From Flavobacterium sp. (GTDB taxonomy: Bacteria > Bacteroidota > Bacteroidia > Flavobacteriales > Flavobacteriaceae), in contig JAHEHJ010000002.1 in NCBI GenBank assembly GCA_024644655.1, positions 21,833 through 85,832 of the forward strand: DNA of 64,000 nt, read 5' to 3'. The notes below the pieces were generated by a model. The model did not search any database, was not told the origin of the DNA, and saw nothing but the letters and a program-made list of their open reading frames with translations. The stretch's first letter is position 1. Each line of letters starts with the position of its first letter. The position numbers were made by a program, and so were the translations under genes. Positions 48,740-58,365 of the stretch are shown here, piece after piece.

Positions 48740-50635
48740 CTATTTTTTAGCCGGGTACACATTGTTTTCGGGTTTCACATCAGCCATTAAACCACTAGGG
48801 TCTAACGTGATTTTGGATATTGTTTTATTGGTAGGGAGAATATATGAATATGTTGGATAAGCCCAAGCCCAATCGGGCAACACCGTTCTTTTGATTTCGG
48901 GTGTTGGGTTTTCTTTTTCAAAACTCATCATGCGAAGTGGAATGTAAAAACTTTCTTGAGTGCCATCCGTATATTCTACCAGCATATCAATTGGCATAGG
49001 TGTTCTGCCAATACGTTCAAGAGTAATAACGGTATTATTTCCTGTATTACCAAGGTCAACCCTTACCTCTTTTACACCATAATCAATAGTATTAGTGGTT
49101 TCGGTCCAATCGGTTAAGTACCAATCTAAGTTGGCTCCCGATATTCTTTCGGCAGTTCGCTTGCTGTCATTTGGTGTAGGATGTTTGAATTTGAAGTCGG
49201 TATAATAGCGTTTAATGGATTTCATCAAATTGTCTTTTCCAATCAAGTAGATAAGCTGTGCTAAATAAACTTCCCCTTTGCTATAGGCATCTATACTATA
49301 GGCTTGGTTATAATCAAAGCGATCTCCATGAGTAGAAAGCGGTTGTTCTTTTCCTGAATTGGCTAGATAGAGATAGTTTTTATAGGCTCCTGAAAATGGA
49401 TTTGCTACCTTTTTCTCCGCTATTTCATTCATACCTAAGTCTTCGATAAACGATGTAAATCCTTCGTCCATCCAGGGGTGTTTGCTTTCGTTGGAGGCCA
49501 AAATATGTTGGAACCAAGAATGCCCCATTTCATGGGCAATTACACCTACTAAACCTTCAAAAGTTCCTTCGCCCAATATTAATGTACACATGGCATATTC
49601 CATGCCCCCATCACCGCCTTGAATTACGGAATATTGGTCATAGGGATATTTCCCAACAATGGTATTATAGTATTCCATGAGTTGGACCGTTTTGGGTTCC
49701 GCATTTTTCCAGTTTGAAATGATATTAGGATTGTTTTTATATAAGAAATGCAGTGTAGTTCCAAAAGTGGTGGGTACTACATCGTGTATGTAATTCGTGT
49801 CGGCTGCCCAGGTAAAGTCATGCACATTTGGTGCTATAAAATGCCATGATAACGTTTTTTGTTTTTTAGGAATAGAAACTGTTACGCCAGCGTCTTGGTA
49901 ATTGTATCCAATTTCGTTTTTGTTTTGAAGGTATCCACTTCCGCCTAAAACATAGTGTTTATCAATAGTAATGGTTACATCAAAATTACCCCAAACACCA
50001 TGAAATTCTCTTGCAATATAGGGGTCGGCATGCCAGCCTTCAAAATCAAATTCCGCTATTTTTGGATACCATTGTGCCATGGATAATTCTACCCCTTCTT
50101 TATTATTGCGGCCAGAGCGACGAATTTGAACCGGCACTTGCCCCTCAAAATCAAGGGTAAAAGTAGTTGATTTACCAGGTAATATCGGTTGGGCTAATTC
50201 TACTTCCAAAATGGTACTCACTTCTTTAGCTTTAGCAGCTAAACCGTCTTGTTTAAAGTTTAGGATGTGTAAATAGCCTATTTCATTGGGTTGTAATTTT
50301 GCGATACGGCTTTCTTTGATTTCTTTTCCCGCTGCATTTTTTATTTTGTTGACCATACGGGCATCGGGGTCTGGAATACTTTGTAGGCGTGCGTCCATTT
50401 CGCTTCCAGGTTGGAATGCATTATTATACAAATGATAAAACACTCTTTTGAGCGTATCGGGGGAATTGTTGGTATAAACCAATTCTTGTTTTCCTTTGTA
50501 TTGATAGGTTTTGACGTCCATAGTAACGTCCATTTTGTAATCTACATGTTGTTGCCAATAGGCAGTTGATTGACCTAGGACTACAAAAAAATTACCTAGT
50601 AGTAACCCCAATACGAATAGCAGTTTGTTTTTCAT
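48740..50635 (-). CDS. M1 family metallopeptidase
   Basis: 'GVIAHEMGHSWFQHILASNESKHPWMDEGFTSF' (HExxH...E). Confidence 0.94.
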   Translation of the reverse strand: MKNKLLFVLGLLLGNFFVVLGQSTAYWQQHVDYKMDVTMDVKTYQYKGKQELVYTNNSPDTLKRVFYHLYNNAFQPGSEMDARLQSIPDPDARMVNKIKNAAGKEIKESRIAKLQPNEIGYLHILNFKQDGLAAKAKEVSTILEVELAQPILPGKSTTFTLDFEGQVPVQIRRSGRNNKEGVELSMAQWYPKIAEFDFEGWHADPYIAREFHGVWGNFDVTITIDKHYVLGGSGYLQNKNEIGYNYQDAGVTVSIPKKQKTLSWHFIAPNVHDFTWAADTNYIHDVVPTTFGTTLHFLYKNNPNIISNWKNAEPKTVQLMEYYNTIVGKYPYDQYSVIQGGDGGMEYAMCTLILGEGTFEGLVGVIAHEMGHSWFQHILASNESKHPWMDEGFTSFIEDLGMNEIAEKKVANPFSGAYKNYLYLANSGKEQPLSTHGDRFDYNQAYSIDAYSKGEVYLAQLIYLIGKDNLMKSIKRYYTDFKFKHPTPNDSKRTAERISGANLDWYLTDWTETTNTIDYGVKEVRVDLGNTGNNTVITLERIGRTPMPIDMLVEYTDGTQESFYIPLRMMSFEKENPTPEIKRTVLPDWAWAYPTYSYILPTNKTISKITLDPSGLMADVKPENNVYPAKK

Positions 50636-50680
50636 AAGTATAAAAATAAAAAAGGAAGGTGATTAGCCTTCCTTGATGGA

Positions 50681-52258
50681 TTATAATTTAGGAGTCTTTT
50701 TAGTCTTTTTAGAAATAGATTCAGCCATTTTTAATGCGTTATAAGCATTGATCATTTTGCCCGAAACACAAGCTTTAGAGAACGGCATTTTATCTGCACT
50801 GGTACCAACAGCTACATCAAAAGTAATAGGAGTTCCTGATTTCATTAGGATTTCTTTTACTTGGGCTGCTTTTAAATTCGGATAGTATGAACGAATAAGA
50901 GCGGCTACTCCAGCTGCATTTGGTGATGCCATTGAAGTTCCTTGTTCGTATTTGAATTTGTTATCGGGGATGGTAGCATAGATTTTTACACCTGGCGAGA
51001 ATACATCTACATTTTTAGCACCATAATTAGAGAAATCGGCCAATACATTTTCTCCAAAGTTATTGTTGAGTGCGCCAATAGTAATTACGTTTTTAACCAA
51101 TTCTTTGTTTTTGTCTTTTGTATCCATTGGGAAAGTAGGTTCTACATCAATGTTTTTCCCATCATTTCCAGCGGCAAATACCAATAATACATCTTTGCTT
51201 TCGGCATATTTCATGGCGTCCCACACCCATTCTTTATGAGGTGAAAAGTCTTTTCCAAAACTACCATTGATAACTTTGGCCCCATTATCTACGGCATAGC
51301 GAATGGCTAATGCGATATCTTTATCGTATTCGTCTCCGTTAGGCACGGCTCTTACGGGTAGGATTTCCACATTGTTGGCTACTCCGTCGCCTCCTACTCC
51401 ATTATTTCTAATTTGGGCTATAATACCGGCCACGTGAGTTCCGTGCAACGAGTCTTTACGGTCTTTAGAATACACTACATTATTACCGTAATTTCTATCG
51501 TTTATGTCTTCAGGATTATCACCTACTACTTTTCTTCCGTCGAAATCTTTGTTAAGATTATAGTTTACTTGGTCTCCAATGTATTCTTTATAGTCACTAA
51601 TTTCATCATGAAAACCAGAACCCGCTTGATCAATCATAGATAGCATTATCATTTTACTTTGATAAATTTTTCTATCCGTACTGCTAATTCCTTTAACCTC
51701 GTCTTCTGTATAATTTTCTTTGTTTAAGAATTCTCTAATCGTTTTGTCGGCTGAGACGATAAAATCCACTTGGTATTTTTCTTTCAGCATTTTATCGTTT
51801 TTCTTATCGAATTCGGCTTGAGCGGCTTTATACATATCAGAACCGTCATCCCCTTTTTTAAGGATTCGAACTAATTCTAGGTTTTCATTATTAGATTCAC
51901 CAAGGAAGTTCCAACCATGTACATCGTCAATGTAGCCGTTTTTATCATCGTCGATTCCGTTGTTTGAGATTTCTTTTTTATTGGTCCAAATAACAGATTT
52001 TAAATCTTCATGGTCAATATCTACTCCAGAATCGATAACACCTACAATTACTTTGGTTCCTTTTTTATCTTTTAAAAGTTCGGCATAGGCTTTATCTACG
52101 CTCATCCCTGGAATGGTATCTTTTAGTAAATCGAGGTGGCTCCAGCGTTGCAGCTGTTGCTCGCTAAGTTCTCCTTTTTTGGTAAAGTTTTTATCGAATG
52201 TTTGGGCTGAAATAGCAGATGTAAACAGCGCTAGTACTAAAATCTTTATGAATTTCAT
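50681..52258 (-). CDS. S8 (subtilisin-like) serine peptidase
   Basis: 'VIVGVIDSGVDIDHEDL', 'DSLHGTHVAGIIAQ', 'YEQGTSMASPNAAGVAALI'; start MKFIKILVLALF. Confidence 0.95.
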   Translation of the reverse strand: MKFIKILVLALFTSAISAQTFDKNFTKKGELSEQQLQRWSHLDLLKDTIPGMSVDKAYAELLKDKKGTKVIVGVIDSGVDIDHEDLKSVIWTNKKEISNNGIDDDKNGYIDDVHGWNFLGESNNENLELVRILKKGDDGSDMYKAAQAEFDKKNDKMLKEKYQVDFIVSADKTIREFLNKENYTEDEVKGISSTDRKIYQSKMIMLSMIDQAGSGFHDEISDYKEYIGDQVNYNLNKDFDGRKVVGDNPEDINDRNYGNNVVYSKDRKDSLHGTHVAGIIAQIRNNGVGGDGVANNVEILPVRAVPNGDEYDKDIALAIRYAVDNGAKVINGSFGKDFSPHKEWVWDAMKYAESKDVLLVFAAGNDGKNIDVEPTFPMDTKDKNKELVKNVITIGALNNNFGENVLADFSNYGAKNVDVFSPGVKIYATIPDNKFKYEQGTSMASPNAAGVAALIRSYYPNLKAAQVKEILMKSGTPITFDVAVGTSADKMPFSKACVSGKMINAYNALKMAESISKKTKKTPKL

Positions 52259-52326
52259 GATCATTTATGGTTTAAGAATGGGTATAAAAATATAGGGTTT
52301 TGTTACAGTAACTGTATTCATTAACA

Positions 52327-53187
52327 CTATGTTAAGATATCTTCACAACGAAATACTTCTTTTAGACGAATCCCTTTTTCAGTATTTTCAACAGTGATGA
52401 TTTGGTTATGAGCATCGTGTTCGAGCCATAAGTAGTAATTGTGTTCAACAGCAGCTTGAAGAAATTTAGCTTTTTCGGGCATGGTTAAAAGGGGACGAGT
52501 ATCATATCCCATTACATATGGGAGCGGAATATGACCGGCAGTGGGAATTAAATCGGCACAGAATACAATGGTTTTATTTTGGTATTGTATGTGTGGTAGC
52601 ATCATTTTTTCGGTATGGCCGTCTACGAAGTAGATTCCGAAATCCAATTCCGATTTTGAAATAAAATCACTGTCATTTCTTTGGATAAAATGCAATTGAC
52701 CACTGTCTTGCATGGGCATAATATTTTCAGAAAGGAAGGATGCTTTTTCTCTGTTATTGGGTTTAGTAGCCCAATCCCAATGGTTATCATTGGTCCAGAA
52801 CTTTGCGTTTTTGAAAGCCACTTCATAGCCTGTTTTTTGGGAATTCCAATTGACACTACCTCCACAGTGGTCAAAATGCAGATGAGACATAAATACATCG
52901 GTTACGTCATCGCGATGAAAGCCATATTTTGCTAATGAACTGTCTAATGAATGCGAACCCCAAAGTGAATAGTAGCTAAAAAACTTCTCGGATTGCTTAT
53001 TACCCATACCGGTATCGATTAATATCAGACGTTTCCCATCTTCAATGAGTAGGCAACGCGCGGCAATATCGATAAGGTTGTTTTCGTCTGCGGGATTGGT
53101 TTTATTCCAGATTGTTTTTGGTACTACTCCAAACATGGCTCCGCCGTCTAACTTGAAGTTACCGGCTTCGATGGGGTAAATTTTCAT
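52327..53187 (-). CDS. MBL fold metallo-hydrolase
   Basis: 'VFMSHLHFDHCGGSVNW', 'YFVDGHTEKMMLPHI'. Confidence 0.93.
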   Translation of the reverse strand: MKIYPIEAGNFKLDGGAMFGVVPKTIWNKTNPADENNLIDIAARCLLIEDGKRLILIDTGMGNKQSEKFFSYYSLWGSHSLDSSLAKYGFHRDDVTDVFMSHLHFDHCGGSVNWNSQKTGYEVAFKNAKFWTNDNHWDWATKPNNREKASFLSENIMPMQDSGQLHFIQRNDSDFISKSELDFGIYFVDGHTEKMMLPHIQYQNKTIVFCADLIPTAGHIPLPYVMGYDTRPLLTMPEKAKFLQAAVEHNYYLWLEHDAHNQIITVENTEKGIRLKEVFRCEDILT

Positions 53188-53499
53188 GGTATTCTTTTTT
53201 GGTAAAAATACAATTTATAGTAAAATAATGAATACTACGCCCTTTTTTTCAATGCATTTCCTAAAATTCAGACGGTACTTTCTATGTTGAGGATGACTGT
53301 ATAGCGGCTTTTAACCGAGGTTGGCGTAACTAATCCATGCTATATCTATAGTTTTTAGTTGGGTTATATGTATAGTATATACTAGTGGCCACATTGTTTT
53401 TTTCTATGATCGCATTTGTTATAAAAATGCCAATGAATGTGGGGAAAAAAGATATTTGTATTAACTTTGCCTTTTATTTAGACAAAATCAAAATAAGCT

Positions 53500-53829
53500 A
53501 TGATTAAAGTATCTGATACTGCGAGTAAAAAAATCATTGAGATGATGCAAGAAGACGGTTTTGATGCGGCAAACGATTACGTTCGTGTGGGCGTAAAAAG
53601 TGGCGGTTGTTCGGGCTTGTCTTATGAATTGAAATTTGATAAAGCATTGGGTGAAAACGACAAAGTTTTTGAAGATAACCACGTGAAAATTGCTGTAGAA
53701 AAGAAATCATTTTTATACCTAGCCGGAACTGTTTTAGAATTTTCGGGCGGGTTGAATGGAAAAGGGTTTGTGTTTAACAATCCGAATGCAAGTAGAACTT
53801 GTGGATGTGGGGAATCGTTCTCGTTATAA
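53500..53829 (+). CDS. sufA: HesB/IscA (SufA-type) iron-sulfur assembly protein
   Basis: '[18 protein letters not shown]', '[12 protein letters not shown]' conserved cysteines; precedes sufB. Confidence 0.92.
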   Translation: MIKVSDTASKKIIEMMQEDGFDAANDYVRVGVKSGGCSGLSYELKFDKALGENDKVFEDNHVKIAVEKKSFLYLAGTVLEFSGGLNGKGFVFNNPNASRTCGCGESFSL

Positions 53830-53833
53830 AAAT

Positions 53834-55282
53834 ATGGCAAAATATACAGAAGACGACTTAAAAGTCGAATTAGAAAACAAAGAATACGAATATGGATTCT
53901 ACACCGACTTAGACTCGGAGACGTTTCCTATTGGTTTGAATGAAGATATTGTACGCGCTATTTCTTTGAAAAAGGAGGAACCAAAATGGATGACAGATTG
54001 GCGAATTGAGGCGTTTCGAGCATGGAAAGAGATGGTAGAACCAGAGTGGGCTAATGTTCATTATGAGAAACCCGATTTTCAGGCGATATCGTATTATTCG
54101 GCTCCTAAAAAGGCTGATCCTAACAAAACCTTAGATGATGTAGACCCAGAGTTGTTGGCGATGTACAAAAAACTGGGAATTTCAATAGATGAGCAGAAGA
54201 AATTAAATAATGTGGCTATGGATATTGTGGTGGATTCCGTTTCGGTAGCTACTACATTCAAGAAAACATTGGCAGAGAAAGGTATTATCTTTATGAGTAT
54301 TTCAGAGGCGATTCGGGAATATCCCGATTTGGTACAGAAATATTTGGGTACCGTAGTGCCTCAAAAAGATAATTATTATGCGGCTTTGAATTCGGCTGTA
54401 TTTTCAGACGGTTCATTTTGTTACATTCCTAAGGGTGTTCGTTGTCCGATGGAATTATCAACCTATTTCCGTATCAATCAAGCGGGCACAGGACAGTTTG
54501 AACGCACCTTATTGATTGCTGATGAAGGCAGTTATGTTTCGTATTTGGAGGGCTGCACGGCGCCAAGTAGAGATGAAAACCAATTACATGCTGCGGTCGT
54601 TGAGTTGATTGCGATGGAAAATGCCGAAATCAAATATTCTACGGTTCAAAATTGGTATCCTGGAAACAAAGAAGGAAAAGGAGGGGTTTATAATTTTGTA
54701 ACCAAAAGAGGAATCTGTGAAAAGAATGCCAAAATATCATGGACTCAAGTTGAAACGGGTTCGGCTGTAACATGGAAATATCCTTCTGTAGTATTGAAGG
54801 GAGATAATTCTATAGGCGAATTTTATTCGATTGCGGTAACGAACAATTACCAACAAGCCGATACAGGAACTAAGATGATCCATTTGGGCAAAAACACCAA
54901 GTCGACTATTATTTCTAAAGGTATTTCGGCTGGAAAATCACAAAACAGTTATAGAGGATTGGTTCGAATTAGTGCCAATGCCGATAATGCCCGAAATTTT
55001 TCCCAATGTGATTCATTGCTGATGGGTAATCATTGTGGGGCACATACGTTTCCCTACATTGAAAGTAAAAATTCATCTGCCAAAATTGAGCACGAAGCCA
55101 CAACTTCTAAAATTGGAGAAGATCAAGTTTTTTATTGCAACCAAAGAGGAATTCCTACTGAGAAAGCCATTGCGCTTATCGTAAACGGTTTCAGTAAAGA
55201 AGTGTTAAACAAGTTGCCGATGGAGTTTGCGGTAGAAGCTCAAAAATTATTGGAGATTTCGTTAGAAGGTTCCGTTGGATAA
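53834..55282 (+). CDS. sufB: Fe-S cluster assembly protein SufB
   Basis: start [25 protein letters not shown]; '[48 protein letters not shown]'. Confidence 0.97.
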   Translation: MAKYTEDDLKVELENKEYEYGFYTDLDSETFPIGLNEDIVRAISLKKEEPKWMTDWRIEAFRAWKEMVEPEWANVHYEKPDFQAISYYSAPKKADPNKTLDDVDPELLAMYKKLGISIDEQKKLNNVAMDIVVDSVSVATTFKKTLAEKGIIFMSISEAIREYPDLVQKYLGTVVPQKDNYYAALNSAVFSDGSFCYIPKGVRCPMELSTYFRINQAGTGQFERTLLIADEGSYVSYLEGCTAPSRDENQLHAAVVELIAMENAEIKYSTVQNWYPGNKEGKGGVYNFVTKRGICEKNAKISWTQVETGSAVTWKYPSVVLKGDNSIGEFYSIAVTNNYQQADTGTKMIHLGKNTKSTIISKGISAGKSQNSYRGLVRISANADNARNFSQCDSLLMGNHCGAHTFPYIESKNSSAKIEHEATTSKIGEDQVFYCNQRGIPTEKAIALIVNGFSKEVLNKLPMEFAVEAQKLLEISLEGSVG

Positions 55283-55311
55283 TCATTAACTAGAATAAAC
55301 ACATTTACAAA

Positions 55312-56061
55312 ATGTTGAGCATAAAAAATTTACACGCTTCTGTAGAAGACAAAGACATATTAAAAGGGATTAATCTTGAGGTTAAGGCCGGAGAGGTTCA
55401 TGCTATTATGGGACCTAACGGTGCCGGAAAAAGCACCCTTTCTTCCATCATTGCAGGAAACGAGAATTATACAGTTACCCAAGGAGAAATCCTGTTGGAA
55501 GGAGAGGATATTTCGGAAATGGCTCCTGAAGAGCGTGCTCATAAAGGAGTTTTCTTGTCATTTCAATATCCGGTAGAAATTCCAGGAGTATCGGTGACCA
55601 ACTTTATCAAAACGGCAATCAATGAAAAGCGTAAGGCTAATAAGCAAGACGAAATGCCTGCGAATGAAATGTTGAAATTGATTCGCGAAAAATCGGAATT
55701 ATTAGAAATGGACCGTAAATTTTTATCTCGTTCGTTAAACGAAGGTTTTTCGGGTGGAGAAAAGAAAAGAAACGAGATATTCCAAATGGCCATGTTGGAG
55801 CCAAAAATTGCGATTCTAGACGAAACCGATTCAGGATTGGATATTGATGCACTTCGCATTGTGGCTAATGGAGTAAACAAATTGAAAAACGAAAACAACG
55901 CGGTACTCGTGATTACGCACTACCAACGTTTGTTAGATTATATTATTCCGGATTTCGTTCACGTATTGATGGATGGAAAAATTGTAAAATCGGGAGGAAA
56001 AGAGTTGGCCTACGAGTTAGAAGAAAAAGGATACGATTGGATTAAAAATGAATTGGTCTAG
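55312..56061 (+). CDS. sufC: Fe-S cluster assembly ATPase SufC
   Basis: '[18 protein letters not shown]', '[37 protein letters not shown]'. Confidence 0.98.
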   Translation: MLSIKNLHASVEDKDILKGINLEVKAGEVHAIMGPNGAGKSTLSSIIAGNENYTVTQGEILLEGEDISEMAPEERAHKGVFLSFQYPVEIPGVSVTNFIKTAINEKRKANKQDEMPANEMLKLIREKSELLEMDRKFLSRSLNEGFSGGEKKRNEIFQMAMLEPKIAILDETDSGLDIDALRIVANGVNKLKNENNAVLVITHYQRLLDYIIPDFVHVLMDGKIVKSGGKELAYELEEKGYDWIKNELV

Positions 56062-56493
56062 AGTCTAAAGTCAAAAGTCTAAAGTCAAAAGATGGGAACA
56101 TTTAAATCATTTGAAGAAATTAGTTCTTGGAAAAAAGCAAGAGAGTTTACAAAGCAAATTTATCAAATTACTGAAAACTCCAATTTTAAAAAAGACTTTG
56201 ATTTTGTTAGACAAATTAGACGGGCTTCATTGTCAATTTCATCAAATATTGCTGAAGGTTTTGAAAGAAATACAGATAAAGAATTCATATATTTTCTTTA
56301 TGTGGCAAAAGCATCGGCAGGAGAAGTTCGCTCACAAATATATCTAGCATTTGATTTAGATTATATTACAAAACAAGAATTTGAAAAGCTCTTAGAAGCT
56401 ATTACAGAAGTATCAAAACTTTTAAGTGGTTTTATAAAATATTTAAGTCCAAAAGAATAAAGTCCTTTGACTTTTGACTTTCGACTTTAAGAC
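56062..56493 (+). mobile_element. candidate small IR-bounded module carrying a four-helix-bundle ORF, inserted between sufC and sufD
   Basis: left AGTCTAAAGTCAAAAGTCTAAAGTCAAAAG (56062-56091); right AGTCCTTTGACTTTTGACTTTCGACTTTAAGAC (56461-56493), near reverse complements. Confidence 0.5.
56092..56460 (+). CDS. four helix bundle protein (23S rRNA intervening sequence / S23-IVP family)
   Basis: 'FEEISSWKKAREFTKQIYQIT...FDFVRQIRRASLSISSNIAEGFERNTDKEFIYFLYVAKASAGEVRSQIYLAFDLDYI'. Confidence 0.92.
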   Translation: MGTFKSFEEISSWKKAREFTKQIYQITENSNFKKDFDFVRQIRRASLSISSNIAEGFERNTDKEFIYFLYVAKASAGEVRSQIYLAFDLDYITKQEFEKLLEAITEVSKLLSGFIKYLSPKE

Positions 56494-56500
56494 AAAAAAT

Positions 56501-57817
56501 ATGGAATTAAAAGAAAAACTGATCTCTTCCTTCATGGCATTTGAAGCGCAAATAGATGTGAACGCTAGTTTGCATGATGTGCGTACTTCGGCTATTAAGA
56601 ATTTTGAAACAAAAGGTTTCCCTACTAAAAAAGAGGAAGCTTGGAAATACACTTCGCTGAACGCTATTTTAAAAAATGACTATTCTGTTTTCCCTAAACA
56701 TGAAAATGCAATTGAATTTGCTGAGGTAAAAAAATACTTTTTGCATGAAATCGATACGCATAAAGTGATTTTTGTAGATGGGAAGTTTTCGTCTTTTTTA
56801 TCGGCTACAACACATGATGGAATAGATGTGTGTTTGATGTCATCGGCATTGACTAAGCCCAAATATAAGATGATTATTGACGAATACTTCAATAAAATTG
56901 CCAGTAAGGATGAGAGCTTAACGACTTTAAATACCGCATTTGCCAATGAGGGAGCTTATATTAATATTCCAAAAAGCAAAGTGGTTGAAAAACCTATAGA
57001 AGTCATCTATTTTTCAACTGGGAAAGAAGACGCTTTAATGGTTCAGCCTCGAAATTTGGTTATTGTTGGTGAAAATGCCCATGTACAAATTATAGAACGT
57101 CATCAAAGTCTGAATGAAAACCCAGTATTGACCAATGCGGTAACCGAGATCTTTGCTCAAAAGCGCGCGATAGTCGATTATTATAAAATTCAAAATGATT
57201 TGTTGTCGGCGAACTTGATTGACAATACCTATATCTCCCAAAAACAAGAAAGTAGGGTTTCGGTGCATACTTTTTCTTTTGGGGGCAACATTACTCGTAA
57301 CAATTTGAATTTCTATCATTTTGGCGAACGTATCGATTCAACCTTAAAAGGGATTACCATCATTGGTGACAAGCAACACGTGGATCATTACACTTTGGTT
57401 CATCATGCGACACCCAACTGTGAGAGTCATCAAAATTATAAAACGATATTAGCGGATAGTTCTACAGGGGTCTTCAACGGAAAAATATATGTGGAGAGAG
57501 AAGCCCAAAAAACGGATGCGTTCCAACAAAACAACAATATTCTTATAGGCGATAAAGCCACAATTAACGCTAAACCCCAATTGGAAATCTTTGCAGATGA
57601 TGTGAAATGTTCGCATGGATGTACCATAGGACAGTTGGATGAAAGCGCTATGTTTTATATGCAACAACGTGGTATTCCTAAGAAAGAAGCCAAGGCTTTG
57701 TTGATGTATGCTTTTTCTAATGAAGTAATAGAAAGTATTAAGATTCCTGAATTGAAGCAGCGCATAACTAAGATTATTGCGAATAAGCTTGGGGTTAATT
57801 TGGGTTTTGATTTGTAA
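56501..57817 (+). CDS. sufD: Fe-S cluster assembly protein SufD
   Basis: 'FPTKKEEAWKYTSLNAIL', 'DDVKCSHGCTIGQLDESAMFYMQQRGIPKKEAKALLMYAF'; ATG at 56501 preferred. Confidence 0.97.
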   Translation: MELKEKLISSFMAFEAQIDVNASLHDVRTSAIKNFETKGFPTKKEEAWKYTSLNAILKNDYSVFPKHENAIEFAEVKKYFLHEIDTHKVIFVDGKFSSFLSATTHDGIDVCLMSSALTKPKYKMIIDEYFNKIASKDESLTTLNTAFANEGAYINIPKSKVVEKPIEVIYFSTGKEDALMVQPRNLVIVGENAHVQIIERHQSLNENPVLTNAVTEIFAQKRAIVDYYKIQNDLLSANLIDNTYISQKQESRVSVHTFSFGGNITRNNLNFYHFGERIDSTLKGITIIGDKQHVDHYTLVHHATPNCESHQNYKTILADSSTGVFNGKIYVEREAQKTDAFQQNNNILIGDKATINAKPQLEIFADDVKCSHGCTIGQLDESAMFYMQQRGIPKKEAKALLMYAFSNEVIESIKIPELKQRITKIIANKLGVNLGFDL

Positions 57818-57831
57818 GCCTATTTATTGAT

Positions 57832-58365
57832 TTGAAAAAGTTATATATAGTTATTACTTTATTATTGGGTGTCTGTAAAGGGCACGCTCAGTTTTTCAAA
57901 GACAACTTTTATTATGAAGGAGAACTAGGAGGTGTAGCTTCTTTGTTTTTAACCGATTCAAAAGGAGAAGCCCATGTATTTACTTATGGCGGTTTGAATT
58001 TTCGAGGTGGATTGGGTATTCATGATGAAGACGGAAACTTATTTTTAGGTTTGCATTCTGGAATTGATGGGAATTTTAGACATCATACGGGAATACTCCC
58101 CGTTTATTTAAATAGTAGAATAGCCCTTGACATAACCGAAAAAGGGAAACTTGTATTTGCTTTTGGCTATGGAAAAAGCTTTCAAATAGGTCCAGAAAAA
58201 TTAAACGGTTATTTACGCAAATACACCATAGGATATGCTACTGTAACGTCAAAAGAAAACCTAGAAACATTCTATATCGAATTTAATAATTATGGTTTTG
58301 CCTTTCCTGACAATGGAATGCCAGCTATTACACTCAATTTAGGATATACGTATACTTTTTTATAA
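57832..58365 (+). CDS. hypothetical outer-membrane-like protein, TTG start
   Basis: 177 aa ORF, signal peptide 'MKKLYIVITLLLGVCKGHAQ', beta-rich; initiates at TTG. Confidence 0.7.
   Translation: MKKLYIVITLLLGVCKGHAQFFKDNFYYEGELGGVASLFLTDSKGEAHVFTYGGLNFRGGLGIHDEDGNLFLGLHSGIDGNFRHHTGILPVYLNSRIALDITEKGKLVFAFGYGKSFQIGPEKLNGYLRKYTIGYATVTSKENLETFYIEFNNYGFAFPDNGMPAITLNLGYTYTFL

Noticed and set aside
53188-53499. Intergenic with scattered odd sequence upstream of sufA
   Set aside because: Could be a decayed element but no ORF, IR or repeat could be supported; only a TAACTTTG -7-like box (53462-53469) stands out.
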